Of a stretch of 64,000 nt of DNA, positions 63,322 through 64,000 are shown piece after piece (positions within the stretch are counted from its first letter, which is position 1; each line of letters opens with the position of its first letter). The position numbers and the translations under genes are program-made. The stretch is from Bradyrhizobium daqingense (GTDB lineage: Bacteria; Pseudomonadota; Alphaproteobacteria; Rhizobiales; Xanthobacteraceae), in the NCBI RefSeq assembly GCF_021044685.1, contig NZ_CP088014.1, forward strand, positions 7,860,001 through 7,924,000. Direction: 5' to 3'. The notes under the pieces were generated by a model, which had not been told where the DNA came from, did not search any database, and saw only the letters and a program-made list of their open reading frames with translations.

Positions 63322-64000
63322 TCTTCGTATCCTTCGAATACCTCGAACGTATCCCGAAGCGCCGCTTGCACAACGCTCGCAACGCGTCCCGTCGTAAGGG
63401 TTCGCCCCTGGTCCCTCAACCGCCGGAAAGCCGCCGCTACGGATTCCGCGATGTACGCCCGCATCTGCTTCAACCGGGACATTGCGACCGTTGCGGTCGG
63501 GGCCCGTTCGAGAAGGTGCTTGCCAACGTCGAGTTCGAAGCGCCGGGCGACATCGATGGCGGTGAATTTTTCGATGACGAACTCACGTTCGACGTCCGAC
63601 AGATTGAGCAGGTCGGCTTCCGGAAACTCCTTCAGCAATTCCGACATTGCGTCGTGCATGGCGGCACGCTCCGCTTCGGCATCCTGAGTTCCGTCGACCG
63701 GCCTGACCGCCTCGATGATTGCGGTCGCTATCTCTTCCGTCGACCGCCCGGCCAGTACGGCCGCGTCGATCGGCGCGTCGGCGGCGCCTGAGGCGGTCGA
63801 GTAAAGCGTGTAGCCGAGCGAACCAGCGGTTTGTGCAGTGGCACCAAACCTCTGGGTCGCTGGATTCGAACCGCCGTACCCGTTGCGGATATAGTGCCCA
63901 AGCCCGCGTCTCAGATCACGCGCGTCACCAGAGCGCGCAAAGTCTCCCAGACTGGCACGGGTGCCGCCGAATCGCTTCTCGGGAGCGATGGGCGACGGCT
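63318..64000 (-). CDS. qatB: QatB, Qat defence protein, 5' end outside window
   Basis: The frame is open from the window edge to 63318 (about 226 codons). Translating the edge gives the stretch RLGHYIRNGYGGSNPATQRF, then ATAQTAGSLGYTLYSTASG, a Gly/Ser/Arg-rich section, followed by a helical C-terminal region (LLKEFPEADLLNLSDVEREF, FRRLRDQGRTLTTGRVASVV). QatB is a protein of unknown function lying between the ATPase QatA and QatC. QatA would be expected just beyond the window. The start codon is not visible. Confidence 0.75.
   Translation of the reverse strand, partial: PSPIAPEKRFGGTRASLGDFARSGDARDLRRGLGHYIRNGYGGSNPATQRFGATAQTAGSLGYTLYSTASGAADAPIDAAVLAGRSTEEIATAIIEAVRPVDGTQDAEAERAAMHDAMSELLKEFPEADLLNLSDVEREFVIEKFTAIDVARRFELDVGKHLLERAPTATVAMSRLKQMRAYIAESVAAAFRRLRDQGRTLTTGRVASVVQAALRDTFEVFEGYEE

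Overview
The window is a stretch of a Bradyrhizobium symbiosis island. Three lines of evidence support this: a NodV/NodW two-component pair with the expected lengths (889 and 227 codons), a hup uptake-hydrogenase cluster, and several type III effector genes of rhizobial type (two Ulp1-like proteases and a NopM-like LRR ubiquitin ligase), two of them behind TtsI-type promoter boxes. GC content is moderate for the genus and insertion sequences are very dense: IS3, IS5, IS630, IS256, IS21, IS6, IS66 and IS110 relics occupy about a third of the window.

Left part (1-12.1 kb). On the minus strand lies hupS-hupL-hupC-hupD-hupF-(hupG not found)-hupH-(hupI, hupJ absent)-hupK-hypA-hypB, cut off inside hypB by an IS3 end. 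The structural genes hupS and hupL, plus hupC, hupF and hypA, are open. hupD, hupH, hupK and hypB carry frameshifts, so the cluster looks like a decaying hydrogenase operon that still has a clean sigma-54 promoter and a NifA-type upstream site. Next come a frameshifted modB and an intact dctA, whose upstream region holds a nod box, a DctD-like palindrome and a sigma-54 promoter.

Middle part (12.2-23 kb). An IS5 abuts an IS630; then come nodV, nodW and a third stand-alone receiver protein, then an IS256 that truncates an IS21.

Effector region (23-46 kb). This holds a Ulp1/XopD-like effector with nine near-identical 36-residue repeats, each carrying a plant EAR-type DLNxP motif. Its N-terminus is split off by a poly-C tract. 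Upstream is an unfamiliar 750-residue protein with a tts-like box. A block of IS and integrative-element debris follows (IS6, a truncated serine recombinase, IS630, a traG fragment, IS66, a WGR-domain gene), then a second, 1716-residue Ulp1-like effector built on seven alpha-helical modules.

Right part (46-64 kb). In order: a second, inverted IS21; a prlF-yhaV toxin-antitoxin pair; an rfbC remnant; a class III aminotransferase; a complete IS6; fragments of a tyrosine integrase, trbI and a DUF2274 gene; a second IS5; polar amino-acid ABC permeases, one of them truncated; the NopM-like effector with its tts box; and a second, frameshifted IS6. The IS-rich zone ends near tRNA-Ile2(CAU). Beyond its 3' end, after a set of short direct repeats, lie qatD, qatC and the 3' part of qatB of a Qat-type anti-phage defence operon that runs off the window.

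Taken together, flavonoid sensing (NodVW), dicarboxylate uptake, hydrogen recycling and effector delivery form the symbiosis content. The traG/trbI/integrase fragments are debris of the integrative conjugative element that probably carried it. Almost all broken genes are broken by single-base indels or IS insertion, so some frameshifts, especially those in homopolymers, need read-level confirmation.
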